Positions 23,801-38,800 of a stretch of 64,000 nt of DNA are shown one piece after another; positions within the stretch are counted from its first letter, which is position 1, and the number at the start of each line of letters is the position of its first letter. The translations under genes were made by a program, and so were the position numbers. The DNA comes from Apostichopus japonicus (lineage: Eukaryota > Echinodermata > Holothuroidea > Aspidochirotida > Stichopodidae): NCBI RefSeq assembly GCF_037975245.1, contig NC_092574.1, positions 1,767,001 through 1,831,000 on the forward strand, in the 5' to 3' direction. Below the pieces are notes generated by a model. It was not told where the DNA came from, ran no database searches, and saw only the letters and a program-made list of their open reading frames with translations.

Positions 23801-26800
23801 CTGGGATCGCCGATCTATAATTTTCCTAATTGTGGCCACCTGTTTTTCTTACAAGTTACATACGTCTGTCACAGAAATCATTGCCGGCAGTATTTGTCTG
23901 ACCTGGCACCACTCCTTGAATTTCCGTAGTTTGGAATCATAAGTGGCCATAGTGGATCCCCTCCTTTCATTTGCTGTCATGGAGGCAACTGCTTCCGAAA
24001 AGCCCTTCTGTCTGAGAGAATTTAGGGGAAGGAATGTAAGCTAACAAAGACTAGCAACACAAAGGAGTAACTTAACAACGTTCTTTAGCGATAAGCCTGC
24101 TGCTAACAAGAGTAGTAAACAATCTGGCCCAAAAACAACAGAAACAAAGGCCAGTGAGCAAGAGAAATATGATGAATACAGTGCTCAAGCATCTTTGATT
24201 TATCTAAAAGAAAGCAAAAAAGACAAGCAATAACACCAAACTACAACTTGCAATGTATGTAGAGAAAGGGCGGGAAAACTAGCGTTAACAATTCACAGAA
24301 CTGCCACCCGAACTGAGAACTCTATGATTTTAAACAAGCAGTAACCGCCACCTAAAACAGTCTCAAAACCCTTTCCCTAGAGACAAAAGAGGATACTTAT
24401 CGGGCTGCACACGAATAGTAATAGTTTTCCTGTTTCCAGTAAATGGCAAACAAAGATCCTAAGGAACCGTTCAGATCGAATAAAGCTGAAAAATAATCCA
24501 CACTAGAAATGTACAGTAGGCACTTTGGGTGGTAGAATGAGAAGGAAGGGCATTGATAAGAGGAGCCGGTCATAGAGGGCACACTGTTAAAAGGTTACCA
24601 TGACATTCAAGGCACGGTAGAACGAGGGTGCCAAGGTTGTGGGGAGACAGGTAAGTAAATCTTAACATTTTTAAACTTGGTAAGGAAGCATGAAGCCGTG
24701 AGCTGGTTGGTTTACTAAAGTGTATCTTGAAGTGATTCTTGTTTCCTTTTTTTCGGCAGGACCTCTTGTACCTGAAATAACTATAAAATACTTGGCTGTT
24801 GCATTTATTTTCTTCAATAGTGGACTTTCTTTGAAAACAGAGGTAAGTCCAACATTGCTTCATGTTCTAGCACAGAAGTAGTACTGTAAGCTATGATGTA
24901 CAGTAATAACAAAATGAGTAATGCAATACGTTGCTCCTTATAATATACCAGTACTTGCTTGCAATTTGATACTTTTCAAGCATTTGAAGTCAGATTAATT
25001 AGGATTTATTTTCTGGAGTACCATAGTGTGTCATCATTATGTTGGTCACTGTTGGTTTTATTGTTTGTTAGTTGTGCAGCCTCTTCATTAGCCATCTTCT
25101 GCCACCTTAAACTTTGCCCACAGAACCAGTTTGTACTGGATGAACTTTTACCAAGGTTTTTCGATGTAAATCACACTACAGTACTTAGCTGAATTAAATC
25201 ACTTGATTTTACAATAAAAAATGCTGATTTAAAAATAAAAGGAAATTGTTTTGACAGGAATAAACTAAAACTAAAAAAGAAATGTGAAAAACATGGATAA
25301 ACCAATTATTTTCATGAAATAGTTCATTCAAGTGCATTGGCAGTAAGCACCAGGACTTTTATCCAAAAAAGTAGCATTTATGTTGAAAACAAAGCAGTAA
25401 AAGCAACAATCAAATTGGGTCTGAAGAACAACTAGTTGTGTTTTCATTGTAACATCATGTACAACAATACATAAACCAAAACTGTGCAGGAAAATAATGT
25501 TCGTGTATTGCATTGAACTTTACAATAATTATTTCATATTTGGAGAAAGTATGTTACTTGTCTATACAGATATCAATCATTAAACATAGGTGACACTTTA
25601 CATTTTTATTTTTCAACAGGACCTGAAAAGTGCATTATTACATGTTCGGCTCCATATTTTTATTCAAACCTTTACATTGGTATTTGTGCCCTGTGTAATG
25701 TGGGTGTTCACACATTTGATGTCATCTTCAGGCCTTGATGAGGGATTGCTACAAGGGTGAGTTCTTTAAACTACGGTCTCAGTGATTCAAAGGAAGTTGC
25801 TATTTTTTGTACATTGAAGTATTTGCCTAAATTAAAAAATATAGTGCAGATTCCGAAGCATACACAAACAATGTGTGCAGGTACAGAACTTAGTTCAATT
25901 TCTCCAGACATACAGTATGTACAGTATCAATTTGATACTGCATATACAGTATATGCCTGGAGGTTCAACTGGCCTACAAATATACACTGCAAAGTATTTT
26001 ATACCAATCCACTCATACTGTAATACAGTTTGACAGTACAACTCACTTTTCATATTAGCACCAAGCGTGAACATTCTGCATGTATACATCATATCACCAA
26101 AAAGAAGGGATAATGTATTTAGTCATTGAGTTCTATGCTCAAAGTATTTCATATAGCACATAAGAAACTAATCAAGGAACCATCAAGGAGTATCCTGGCA
26201 AAGATACTGTATATGGAATATTTGAACTTTAAAATATCAATGCAATATCATCTTTTGTTCAATCTTCTTTTCTCATAATTTCTGTTTTGTTTGTGAAATC
26301 ATATCACACTCCATCAGTAAGTGTATTTTAGGCAATGGTAGTTCTCTCTAAATATTCCAACAATGGTAGCATATAACAATTATAAATTTCAAATGTGCTT
26401 TGTTTCTTCTTGCTTGCATAGACTTCTAGTAGTTGGTTGTATGCCACCACCTGTGTCGTCAGCAGTTATTTTAACAAAAGCTGTTGGTGGGAATGAGGTA
26501 AGATTTTATGAATGACATATGGTCAGGTTTTTGTCAGGTTGAAGCGTTTGCATGGTACGGTGGCTTAATAGGGACATAGAAATAAAAATAATAATTGAGA
26601 TAAAAAAGTCTAAATTTTGAGATATAAAGTCTTAATATTGAGATAAAAAGTCTAAATTTTGACACAAAAGAGGAAAGTTTGGGAGCCTTTTTTCCCCCTA
26701 TGTCCCTATTAAGCCACTGTAGCATGGGAGCATTTTTTAGATAATGTAATGTAGGCAGGCAAGTACTGTAAACCTTACCAGTCAAGCTGGTATGTGTGTG

Positions 26801-29800
26801 TATACATGTATGTGAGATGTCCTAGCTTGTTTACATGATAGAAGGCAACGTAGAAAATATGTCAAATTGTGCATGTGACTTCAGTTATGTTACTATTTAA
26901 AGCAAAAGTTTGCGTCCTGTAGAAAAAATGTCAAATTGTGCATGTGACTTCAGTTATGTTACTATTTAAAGCAAAAGTTTGCGTCCCGTTAAAGAAGCTT
27001 GCGTCCCTATTGAACACCAATTGCGTTTATTGTATGACCTATTTTAAAGATGCCAACGTATCACTGCCTATACTATGTGAATGTTATACACAATATATAG
27101 GGCAAATGGCCCAGTGCCTTACCTTCCCTGTTTGACAGGGGTGGCCAGGCCCGCCCCTCTATTCGCACACCCTACCCTTTCAACCAACTTTTACCCCAGC
27201 TCCCTCCTCCCTTCCATCCACCCTTGTACTTCCTTGTAAGCTCCAACTCCGTAGTAGCTCCATGCCTTCACCTTGCAGCGATTCCAACAACCAACTCTTC
27301 AAAAAACCCTGTACCTACCGTATCTCTTGCTAAATTCCTCACAGTTCAACTACACATGCTCAAATCTTCAATACCTGATCCAACATTTACCCTGGGCTCT
27401 TTGCAGTGTTTGCAAACAATCATCTCTACGAAAATTACAGAAGGCCTACTGTATGTGAATAGCTTTTTATGCAGTGTCGATTAAAAAAATCAAACTTCAA
27501 TTGCTACTTTTGACGATGCACGAAGTAGTAGTTTACACACGAAAGTTGAACCCCAAAAAATAACTGAAGCACGTGGTCAATGGGTCCGCGAACAAATTTT
27601 CAACAGAAACTATACTGTGGTATGAATGCACAGATGTTAGCTTCCCACAAAATCCATAGATTGTCTCAACTCAAAACATCTTCTGATCAAAACAATGAAT
27701 GATTCAAATATTATGTGATAGTCTCAGAAACAATTCAAGGACATCTTCGTACCATGAGCGATTGTTGTCGAAAAGTACGTACTATATATGACAACAAGGC
27801 GTATCTTTATATTTGAGTGCAAAGTATGGACTTAATAATTTCTCTTCTTCATTTGATTGTTCATTCGATGTGATATCTCATCATGATGTGATATCTCATC
27901 ATGGTGAAACACAGGGCTTTGCCCAGAGAAGTTACTTTTGGGTCTTTTTTTCACCATACATTTTCATATGCAAATGAGTGTTTGAAAATCTTGTGAAGCA
28001 ATAACTTCAGTAAAATGGATAAACTATATATTTGGTATATGTCCACTTTTTGAAGTACAAGAACCCCATGGTTTTCTGTGGAGGTCAAAAGGTAATTTGT
28101 GACCAACATACAGTAGGTCAAAAATCTGTCATCTTTGTGAACACAACAGCAAAAATAGTCAGAAAAACATATCAAAATTACTCCAACTTGGATGCACTTC
28201 ATGCTTGGTACGTGAATCCAACAAGAACCTTGTCTGTAGTTACATTTAAATGTTCTCATGTGAAACTTGGCAAGGAATCTCTAAGCTGATTGGCTATCTG
28301 GTTGTTATAAGCAATATCTGTTTCAGTCGCTGGAATATCCCTTTCACTGTGCGAAGGAGTGATATGCTGCAGCATTACTGTATTAGATGGGTTCCCATTG
28401 CATGCTAGGAAACTTGTGTGAAATCCATGAAGATGTGTGTTTTCTTAGAAATGGTAATTTGAGGTTACCAGGGTTCAAACTATGAAAAATGGTAACACTG
28501 ACTGAAAAAGTGCATGGTATGGTAATGTTTGTGTAGGTCAAAGGTCATTTGAGGTACAGTAAATCAGAATACCTTGTAAATGCAATAAGTCCAAAAGCAA
28601 AGCTTTAATCAACTTCAAGTTGGGTAAATGGACATCATACTTGGCATGGGTGAAGAGAGGCAATGGAGATCAAGTGCCTTGCCCAAGGATATACAGTAAT
28701 TACAATGATCTGGCCAGGACTCAAACCTGCAAACCTTTATACTGTAGATAATTGAGTTTATTGTTTCCCTGACAGTGATTCTACGAGTCTACTAACATCG
28801 ATATTTAAACCCATCTTTTCCTACCTTTGATTTTTTGTCTCATCAGGCTGCTGCAATTTTCAACTCTGCATTTGGAAGTTTTTTAGTAAGTATAAGGAGC
28901 TGCAGATGGAGGTTTTACTAGAATTGTATATATATCATCTATTATGACTATAACATGTTACAGACTGCATAAAGCATGAGTTTAAAGCATATAACGATGT
29001 TTGTCTCAGAGGTGCACCAAATAGAACTCATTCTTTCAGTAACAGAAAGTTAGCTTTGATAAAAGTACAGTTAAATAAATTTTTAATTGTACCTGTTTTC
29101 AACATCATTAGTACTAGTAATTTATATACTGTTTTCTTTAGTGTTCTCATTCCATCATGTGTCGTGAATTTCGTACACTCTTACCATAGAAAATAAATTA
29201 GAAATATGCTATTGATGTGACGTACAAAGATGCTTTCCTCGCCTTAGACAACTCTTACTTCAGAAAGAACATACAATACATAAAGTTCCCTGGACTGATA
29301 ATTTTTTGTTGGACAGCTTTAATCAAGTGACCTTTCAATTACCAGCTGATTTGATGACATCTTGGTTAATAAGATGACCGTGGTTGGACAACTTCAGATA
29401 AGTTTGTAATCAGTCAACTCGGCTCCATAAAGTGGCTGTGTTTGGTGGTCTAATGTTAAACAATTGCCTTTCTGGTACAATGGCAATTGCAGCTTTGATG
29501 TTATGGTTGTGTAATTATTAATGGAAGTGTCACAGAGATGACCTATCCCACAGCTGCGAGGAACAATTGACAGATTACATCGCGGAAAGATGTCACAAGT
29601 AGTTATATTCGCCAGTTTGCATTGAGATTAAATGTACTAGAGCTCCTCTGCATTGATATATGGACCTTACATGTAGATATTCTTTGTTGGAACAATAGAA
29701 GTCTTAGTGTTCAGTCCATTTAGCTGTTTCATTGTCTTCTTTTTAATGTACACATCACAGTCACGTCTTGTTCTTTATTATCAATTAAATATTATTAATT

Positions 29801-32800
29801 GATTACATTTTGAGAAGGTGTTGATGCTACTTTGTACCTTGTAATATAACATTAGATTGTATCTTTCCTATTTCACAGGGTATTATAGTCACACCGGTGC
29901 TCCTTCTTATGTTTGTAAGTATGAATCGGAGCCTTCCAACAGTTTAAGCATGTCAATGTAATGCATATACAATGCTCTACAAAGAAATTAATGTTCATGT
30001 TAAGGCTCATGGCAGGGTAAACTATGATCAGCTGTAATAAAGAGAGTACTGAATATTGATCTAGCTACCAAACTGACAAACACGTTTTTGCTGCAAGTAA
30101 ACAAATCAATAAACACTGTAGCAATAGGGAGGAATGTACCACAGACCTGGAATAGCAATTGAATGAAATAGTCAGGAATAACAACTAAGCAAGCTATTGT
30201 TAGCATCAACTAAACAATTACCAGAAGCAGCCTTGTTTCCGGTGGTGTAACAGTATTGTTGTAAGTCGCATCTTGTGTGTGGAAGATGACACATTGTTTA
30301 GATTAATGTCTAGAGTGTCATGTTAAGAGACACTGGGCTTACAAAAGATATCAAAGAGAGATGATTCTGTGGGACAAGTTCACACATTAAAATCAAATGA
30401 GTTCATAACTTTAAGCTGCATACAAAGTCTGCTAGGCACTCAATGCTACCTTCAGTATCAAATGTGCCTTGCTTTAGTAGCAATACCTTGGACAAACGCT
30501 TGACTGTAATGTCCGAAAACACCTTGATTTGTTTCAGATATTGCAAAGTAACAAACTTTAACGGTGCATATATAGTTGCTAGTTCTTATTATATCATACC
30601 ATGTGCTAGAAATCCTGGCCATGAATGAATTTTTTAGTGGCATCATACATACACTGTGTCACTCAGTAACTGATATTTTTTATTTTTGTCTCTTCCAGCT
30701 TGGATCATCGTCTTCCGTTCCATTTTCAACTATTTTCTCACAACTGTCTGTGACAGTCATAGTGCCTCTTATACTCGGACAGGTAAACATGTGAATGTCA
30801 TAGGTGACAGTTTTGATAATTTGATGCGTATCGTTCCGAATACTATAATAAGAATAAGGACAATCATTATTATGGAGATTGTTCGTTCAGTGCAGCAAGT
30901 CCTAAACTCTGGAATTCTCTTCCTCAACACTTGAGAAATATCACATCTATTGACACTTTTAAGAAGCATTTGAAAACTTATCCTTTTAGGCTTGAGTATG
31001 GGAATTAATCTTATTCGTTGTTTTATTCACATTACTGTGCCCATTTTTATATATATTTATATTTTTATGTTCTTTATTGTGGTTTATAACCCTGTCTTAT
31101 ATCATTTTTTACTTTTATTGCTGTTGTTATTACTTTTAGGTTTTCTTAACTCTTAAGTTTGGTAATTTTATATTCCAGTTATTGGTTCTTTTGTACAGTG
31201 CTCTTGAGCATGTTTTATTTCATGATAACAGCACTCTAATATATATGGTATTTATTGTTATGATTATTTATGATTATTGCTAACATTTGCAGAAAACTTG
31301 AATTTTTAAATGTATTAGTAAGATAAAACATTGTTTTATTCATTTTGCAGTTTGTCCGACAGTATGTCAAGGATTGGTTGGAGCAGAGAAAGCCTCCATT
31401 TGGAGAAGTTGGCAAGGGTGTCTTACTCCTCATTATCTACTCAACTTTTTGTGATACTTTCTCGAGTACAGCCCTCCAAGTAAATCACAAGAGTATAGCT
31501 GGCATCATAGTTGTAGGTATGTGTATAGCTTTACCAATATATTTTTGTTGTAGGTATTAGGTCAGTTGCCTCATGAGAACCAGTACTTTTGCAAGTATTA
31601 CTGGAAATTATCAGTCTGAGTAGGTAAAAAAGTATTTTGCTGAATCGCTGTGATAATAAATATAACTTTGATTCAGCTAGTAATACTATTGATGTCCTTA
31701 ATTCAGTTATTTGTTGCCACCAGCTCTTCCATTATGTTCTGCCACTTTGTACATTGTTTGATTGTCATCTTCAAGTTGTAGATATATGACATTGAGGCCA
31801 TCATAATAATAATAATAATAATAATAATAACATCCTTTTATTGCAAAGTTTTACTTGTGTTACATGCATTTGGTTTATAATTTTGTTAACACATGTATGT
31901 ATATTATGTGATGAACAAAACCACACATGAGAGAAAGAGCCTTCAGTAATAGATATCTTAAAGTGTCATCGATTGTTGTGTCAAGTGGTTATATGAGCTG
32001 AACCTTTCTTGCTGGGATTTGGTTTGGGCAATTCTCTTCCTATGTGGACCAATCTCAAGTTCTGTTAATAGCACTGTAATAAGAATGGTGAAAGCTGTGC
32101 TACTCAAGTAGGAAGGAACTTTCAATGAACACAGGACTCTGTCTTCAATTGGCCTTGCAGACTGTACTGATTGGTTTACAGCAGTACAATGAGGCCTGGA
32201 CAAATTTAACTCAGTTTGTGTTGCTAAAGTAACAGTCTCTTAAGATAAATCATTTAGTGTCATTTCTTTCCATATGTTTATGGGATTAAGAACAGGACTG
32301 AGAAATTAAATGAATCTCATGTTAGTCAGTAGATCATGCATGTACTGCAGACAAATGTATTTACATTCCTTTCCAAATGCTATTTGAAAAACAGGGCAAA
32401 ATGTATTCTCTATGATAGTGTACATGAAGAAATACATGAATGATTTTGAATCAAAGTGCATTGGTAATGTTTCAATGTGCTTTATTTTGAGGTGTTTTCT
32501 TTTCGATTAGTAAGTGATGACTATCCTCTCTAGTTACTTTTAGATCATGGATCTGATTGGCCAACTCCAGGGTTGATGATGGAGTTTACTACTGTACTTT
32601 AATTTTACTATCAATTTAAATTTAAACAATCTAGTCTTCGTTAATATGATTTGACCTTTTGAATTTCTAAGTTCTTTGAATTTTTGTTCACAGTCGTAAT
32701 TCTACAGATGTGTCTGTTATCTTTGACTTGGACGGTCACTCAGATACCAGCTTTAGGTTTTTCCCCTGCTGACACAGTGGCAATAATGTACTGTGCGACA

Positions 32801-35800
32801 CATAAATCACTCACATTAGGTAAGTAAAACCATATTTGGGACTAGACAAATGTTGATACTCCAATCTGCAATTCTTACTCCAATGTACTGTGTGAGCCCC
32901 AAGTTTATAATTGTCAACAGGTACATAAATATACTATAAACTAAAATGTACATAGTACATACTAGGCTATGTATTAAACAATATAAACCAGACTAAGTAT
33001 CTGTATCAACTGCAACCAAATACAACCTACTATTCAGTAGTCAACCTACTAGGATCCAAATGAAATGTAAATAACTGTCCAAATTACACATCCTACTAGC
33101 AAGTCACTGCAGATTCAAAACCAATTGCTAACGTAGCATGTCAGACAGCTGAATATGTGCTAACACTGCTTTAACCATGGAAAGTACTGTAAGGGTACCA
33201 TTTATAGCAAATCACATTGCTTGGCTACCATTGATCACACAACACAGTGCATTGGCTACCATTTATAGCAAAGCACAGTGCATTGGCTACGATTTATCAT
33301 GCAACACAGTGATTGGCTATCATTTACCACACAACAAAGTGCATTGGCTACCATTTATAGCAAAGCACAGTGCATTGGCTACCATTTATCATGCAACACA
33401 GTGTATTGGCTGAACAGAGCATGACTATTAAGGGTACTACTAGCCTAATGTTAACTTGTTACAAACAAACACAAATTATCTAAAATGCTGTAAACAATCA
33501 ACTAGGATGCTAAGGAAACAAATATCTGGGCAAAGCAAGTACAAAGGTCAAATAAATCTAAAACAAGATCTAAAACAAGTAAAATACATTCAAGTCATAA
33601 GTTAGTTCTCTGCAAATCAAGTCACAAGTCAAAGTAAATGTGACCTAAGTGTAACTTGTATGCAAGTCATTGACTCGAATCAGCACCAAGGAGTAAATTA
33701 CTTTATTGGGGGATAGAATGTATCGGGACAAATTTATTCAATAGGGGTTCTGAAGTTGTACATTGTTGAGATTTTCTTGTCCAAAATTTGAATTTGAAAG
33801 TTCACAACATAAAGTATCTAATCTTACCTTACACAATTGTGTGTCTCAATTTTCAGATCAGTTTTTTCCATTATGATGGCTGGTCAGGTATCTGATGGAC
33901 TTTGATGGTCATTGCCTGGTCTAAATTCTTTCTTTCTGGTGCAAACACTACTAAGAACCTTTTGCTCTTTGTGATACATATAACGTAAAGTGCTGTCTAT
34001 TTTCATTACAATTTCTGATTTTTACACTTGTTATTTTACCTCCCTTATAGGTATACCAATGCTCAAGATAGTTTTTGCCGGTTATGAACAATTATCACTC
34101 ATATCTATACCATTGCTGATATACCATCCAACCCAGATTCTGCTCGGTGGTCTCTTGATAAACTCTATCAAAGAATGGATGGAAAAAACACAGAAGTCGA
34201 GGTAAGGGTGGTTTTCAGTACATTCATTCAAGATGATATATTAGTTGCATGTCATACTGGTACTCAGACATTATTTGGATATGTGTACTAATATTTGTGT
34301 GTAACTGCCATCACAGAATGCTGTTTGCATTTGCAGTAATGGTTTAATATTATTTGTCTTTGGAAGTGTAGTGTTGCAATAGGCATATGAGGGAAACACT
34401 AACTTTTACTGCTTATATTTAAATTGAATCTTCAATCTCAATTTACTGCCAAAGTTGACATCAGGACTTATATATTGTGCCAGATTATCACAGCCTGGAG
34501 GAAAATTATTTTATGTTTACTTTGGTCTTTTTTCCAATTTGGAACAGGGTATAAACCTATGTCATTGGAAATAAACTTTTGCTTTGATCATAGCTTCGTT
34601 GATTGTTATCATTGCTCCATTATTTTGTTTTTGATGAGGAGTTCATTTCATACTATAATTAATTAGCTGAATTTTATGTTTTTGCAAATATTCTGAAAAC
34701 CCATGTGATTGAGACATCACATACTGACAATTATAGCTATTGAAAGAATGTAAGCATAAGTTATCATGAATTAATTAGACACTTTTGTTTGCAATCATAC
34801 AGTTATTCTGACTCACATATGGGATCTTTAAATGTCGGGATAAATGAATTGATAAGTGTAGATAATGTTATCTAAATGTAAACATGAATCATTGTTTAGT
34901 TGTCATTATAATGTATCATAGCATTGTGTACATTACATGCCTGTCAACAGTTCACATATTAAAGGCTTGCAGGCTCTATCGTATTCATGGTCAGGCTTTG
35001 GTACATAGACTTTGTCTCCCGAATAGTAGCTTTTTTCCAATTACAATGTTAAGAAAGAAGATTTTATCGTAGGAAGTACAGTATATACACAGTAAATGAA
35101 ACACAAGATGACATACAGATAGCTTTAATAGTGACATCAAGTTATTATATTGATAGAAATATTGTTCCACAGTAAACAGGCTTTCAAAGCAAGATATTTA
35201 TGACATTACCTAACCATATAGCCACTACAAAACCTGGAGAAACATATTTGTTAGTGAATAATAGAAAGAAACATAGATAGTGGTATGGAATATCGGTTTC
35301 TGTGGTATTCTGGAATGTGACCTACCTGTATTGGTATGACATATTAGTATGTCCGGTACTCTGGTACTTAACACTATCAGAGCACAAACTTGCAATATAC
35401 GCTACGGGCAAACAAGTCCGCCAGTCACGGAGGTTATCAGTTTATTACTGTACACCTACAGTATAACTATCATACCTTGCAAAACAAAACAATCATATAG
35501 ACGACAAAGTTCTGCCTATGTTGATAACAAGGTTCCTATGTTTCGATTGAGATATTTAGGATAAAAAAATGTCTACCAGACATGTGAAATAAGTGTATAC
35601 TGTGGAGGAAGCTCTTTCCAAAATATTGGCTGATCATGAACTTGGTGATGATGATTTCTTTGAAGAATCAAGTGAAAGTGGAGTCTGAAGTTGGAAACAT
35701 TGAGGACTATGGTTATAGGCCTAGTGTAAATACCTGTAGATGTGACATTACTGTGCCTAGGCCTAACAATGTTCAAATGGGAGAAGGGGGGGAAGTGAAG

Positions 35801-38800
35801 GTGTGGCTACATAGTAGATGAGGATGCTGGTGGCAAAGCATATATGCTGATGGGTTGGATGGTAGTGATGCTGATGAGGACAAGGAAATAGACAGAGGTG
35901 ATAGTGATAGAGAGGATGGTGACAATAGTGAACCTGATGATAGTTATAGAGAGGATGATTGTGACAATAGTGAACCTGATGATAGTGATACAGAGGATGG
36001 TGACAATAGTGAACCTGATGATAGTGATAGAGAGGATGACTGTGACAATAGTGAACCTGATGATAGTGATAGAGAGGATGGTGACAATAGTGAACCTGAT
36101 GATAGTGATAGAGAGAGGATGGTGACAATAGTGAACCTGATGATAGTGATAGAGAGGATGGTGACAATAGTGAACCTGATGATAGTGATAGAGAGAGGAT
36201 GGTGACAATAGTGAACCTGATGATAGTGATAGAGAGAGGATGGTGACAATAGTGAACCTGATGATAGTGATAGAGAGGATGGTGACAATAGTGAACCTGA
36301 TGATAGTGATAGAGAGGATGGTGACAATAGTGAACCTGATGATAGTGATAGAGAGGATGGTGACAATAGTGAACCTGATGATAGTGATAGAGAGGATGGT
36401 GACAATAGTGAACCTGATGATAGTGATAGAGAGGATGGTGACAATAGTGAACCTGATGATAGTGATAGAGAGGATGGTGACAATAGTGAACCTGATTTCG
36501 CTGATGCATATGATTAAACATCGTTGAAAGGCTTTTGACGATTATTTTGGACCTCTTCTACATGAACCTGAAACAATCATGGAAAAAATATATTCAACGG
36601 TCTTTCCAGCAAGAGTAAAATCCATTCTAAAGACAGAAGCCAATTGGAATGCTGATGAATATTTTGGAAATAATCCAGGGCAACCAAAGTCAACACGACG
36701 AAATAATAGAAACCAATTATGGAACCCGGCGCGTAGCCAGGAATTTGCCAAGGGAGGGGCGAAACTGTAGATTAGGCATTGCAAACTATCTAAGCGTAGC
36801 GCCACCATGAGTTGGCGCGAAGCGTACAAGAAAATTTTGGCTGAAAATGCCTCCCAGATCGCTGGAAATGGCACTTCCCAGGCCTTGTAAGTTGCATCTA
36901 AGCATTTTCTTTTGAAAATACTAGCGATATCATAAAAACATTAAAAAAAATATAAAAAATATGCTCAAGGGGGGGGGGGCGGCTGCCCCTTCGCCCCTGT
37001 ACTAGTCAAATTCTCAGAGCTAATCATGAATATATGCAATGAATTTGCATAAATTTGAATATATTAGAAGATGCTCCCCCTCTTGAGTGTAACCTAAACC
37101 CTATTGACACCAAATATAGTTTATGTGAAAGAGCAACACCTTCTGATAATATGTTCACCAGTTTGGTAAAAAAAAGTTTTCATGTAGCAAATTGAATTTG
37201 AAATATCTATAAATTTGAACTATCAGAATTTCTCAAATTAATTTAGCAGGGAAATACAGTGTACAGAAATTAAATTCAGTATTTAAAGAGTTAAGATATC
37301 CCTGGTGTGTATGAAGGGTGCCAAACATAAATAAATTTCTTTATAACTTAACTGTTAGAATCATATATATGGATGACATCACTGCTTCTTAATAATCAGT
37401 TGTGAACTATGAAAGCAGCATATTGCTTGGGTGTTATACATGTGTTACACTGATCCAGCCATGTCATATTTGAATGGCTTCAACCATTAGAAAATGCAGT
37501 TCAGCTTAATCAGCAATTCAGTTAAATCGAGTACAGAAATGTTAATGTCATGTTCTAATGTTAAATGTTTGAAACTTTGTTCAACTTTGTCTTTGTGGTG
37601 CGATTTTTGTGGACTATTACTGTAACAGATAACCATTGGGTGTCATAGACAGTTATGTTAATGTCCCTTCAACCACACTGTTATCATTTTGAGATTCTAT
37701 TTCACAAACCATGGTTTATATTTTACTTCAACTAGTTTTGTTTTCCATGGAATATGAAAATATCGTCATAGTGATAATCATCTCAAAAATATGGGTACAT
37801 TATACCAAGTATAGTTGAACAAACATGTATGGCCATCATAGCATATATGCTCCTTAATGTCTAGCACAGTAAAGCAGCCACCTTTTAAAAGTCTTGTAAA
37901 CATCTGACAATTGTGTAACAAAGTATTTCCTGTTCATATGATGATAAGTTTCCTCCTTTTTAGTGCTCATAAATTTGATTTATATAACCTTGTATTTTGG
38001 GTTTAGGTAACCGTTTTTGTTCTTGTATAACAAATGTAATTTAGTGAGCTATACACAGATTGTAATCCAAGTATGAGGGATCTTAATCATAATTCCACGA
38101 GAGATATCACTCTGAATTATTAATGATTACAAGATGAGCAATGTTAAACAGGAAGAATCTCTCCTCTCTTATGACCAAGGAAAGAGAAGTTATCTTCCTG
38201 AGTATTTAAGCTTTCAACAAAACTAAAGACTAAATATCAAGCAGGAAAGCAGCATTAGGTGAATTAAAATACCCCAAGAAAACAGATTCTACGTTTCAAT
38301 CGGTTGCAAAACAGAACCGTTTTATAAGAAGATCTGTTAGCCAGATATAAGAGGACTTTGTTTACACTTCATACTGACATTGATTTTTAGTTATATAACT
38401 AGTACTTTACCTTACCTTTAGACTATTAGTTCAAAATACGAAAGACAAAAAACATGTTTACACCAGTGCACTCTTTTAAGTAGTGAATCCTCTGACTTTA
38501 AATGTAACATCTTTAATAAGATACTAGCAAAGATGAATTATCTTACTTGTGGAAAACAAATTAGTAGTTACTACAGTAACATACACTTTGATGTGATATT
38601 CATAAAAGACAAGATTATGTGCTAGTAAAAGCTATCAATAAAGACAGGGATGTTTGATAAATAAATTGATTAAACTGAGATAGGTTTGAAGTTTTATTAT
38701 GCAAATATGATTTATCATTGCACTGAGTACATTCTTGTACATTACTTGTCACAAGTATATTTTTGAAAGAAGCTCTATATGCAAATGAAATGCTAAATAT

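Larger units (their letters stand above)
20873..24759. other. SLC10A7: SLC10A7 intron 1
   Basis: 3.9 kb holding the 21209-21475 MITE and the tyrosine-recombinase element 23001-24648, whose right end is only about 110 bp before exon 2. The rest (21500-22990) shows no feature. Confidence 0.7.
24843..28846. other. SLC10A7: SLC10A7 introns 2-4
   Basis: Apart from exons 3 and 4, this holds the 166-bp MITE (26556-26721), a local duplication (26858-26990), a pyrimidine-rich patch near 27140-27240 and AGGTCA repeats after 28020. Nothing else was recognised. Confidence 0.6.
31517..34050. other. SLC10A7: SLC10A7 introns 8 and 9
   Basis: They contain the ATA microsatellite at 31801-31831 and the minisatellite at 33190-33415. 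Otherwise nothing was recognised. Confidence 0.6.

Noticed and set aside
27224-27484. 86-residue plus-strand open frame in SLC10A7 intron 4
   Set aside because: Pyrimidine-rich low-complexity origin, no recognisable domain, and no exon-like boundaries that fit the SLC10A7 phases.
35763-36521. 252-residue minus-strand open frame rich in His/Tyr ([13 protein letters not shown] repeats)
   Set aside because: It is the antisense of the 39-bp minisatellite. A period divisible by 3 keeps all frames open by chance.
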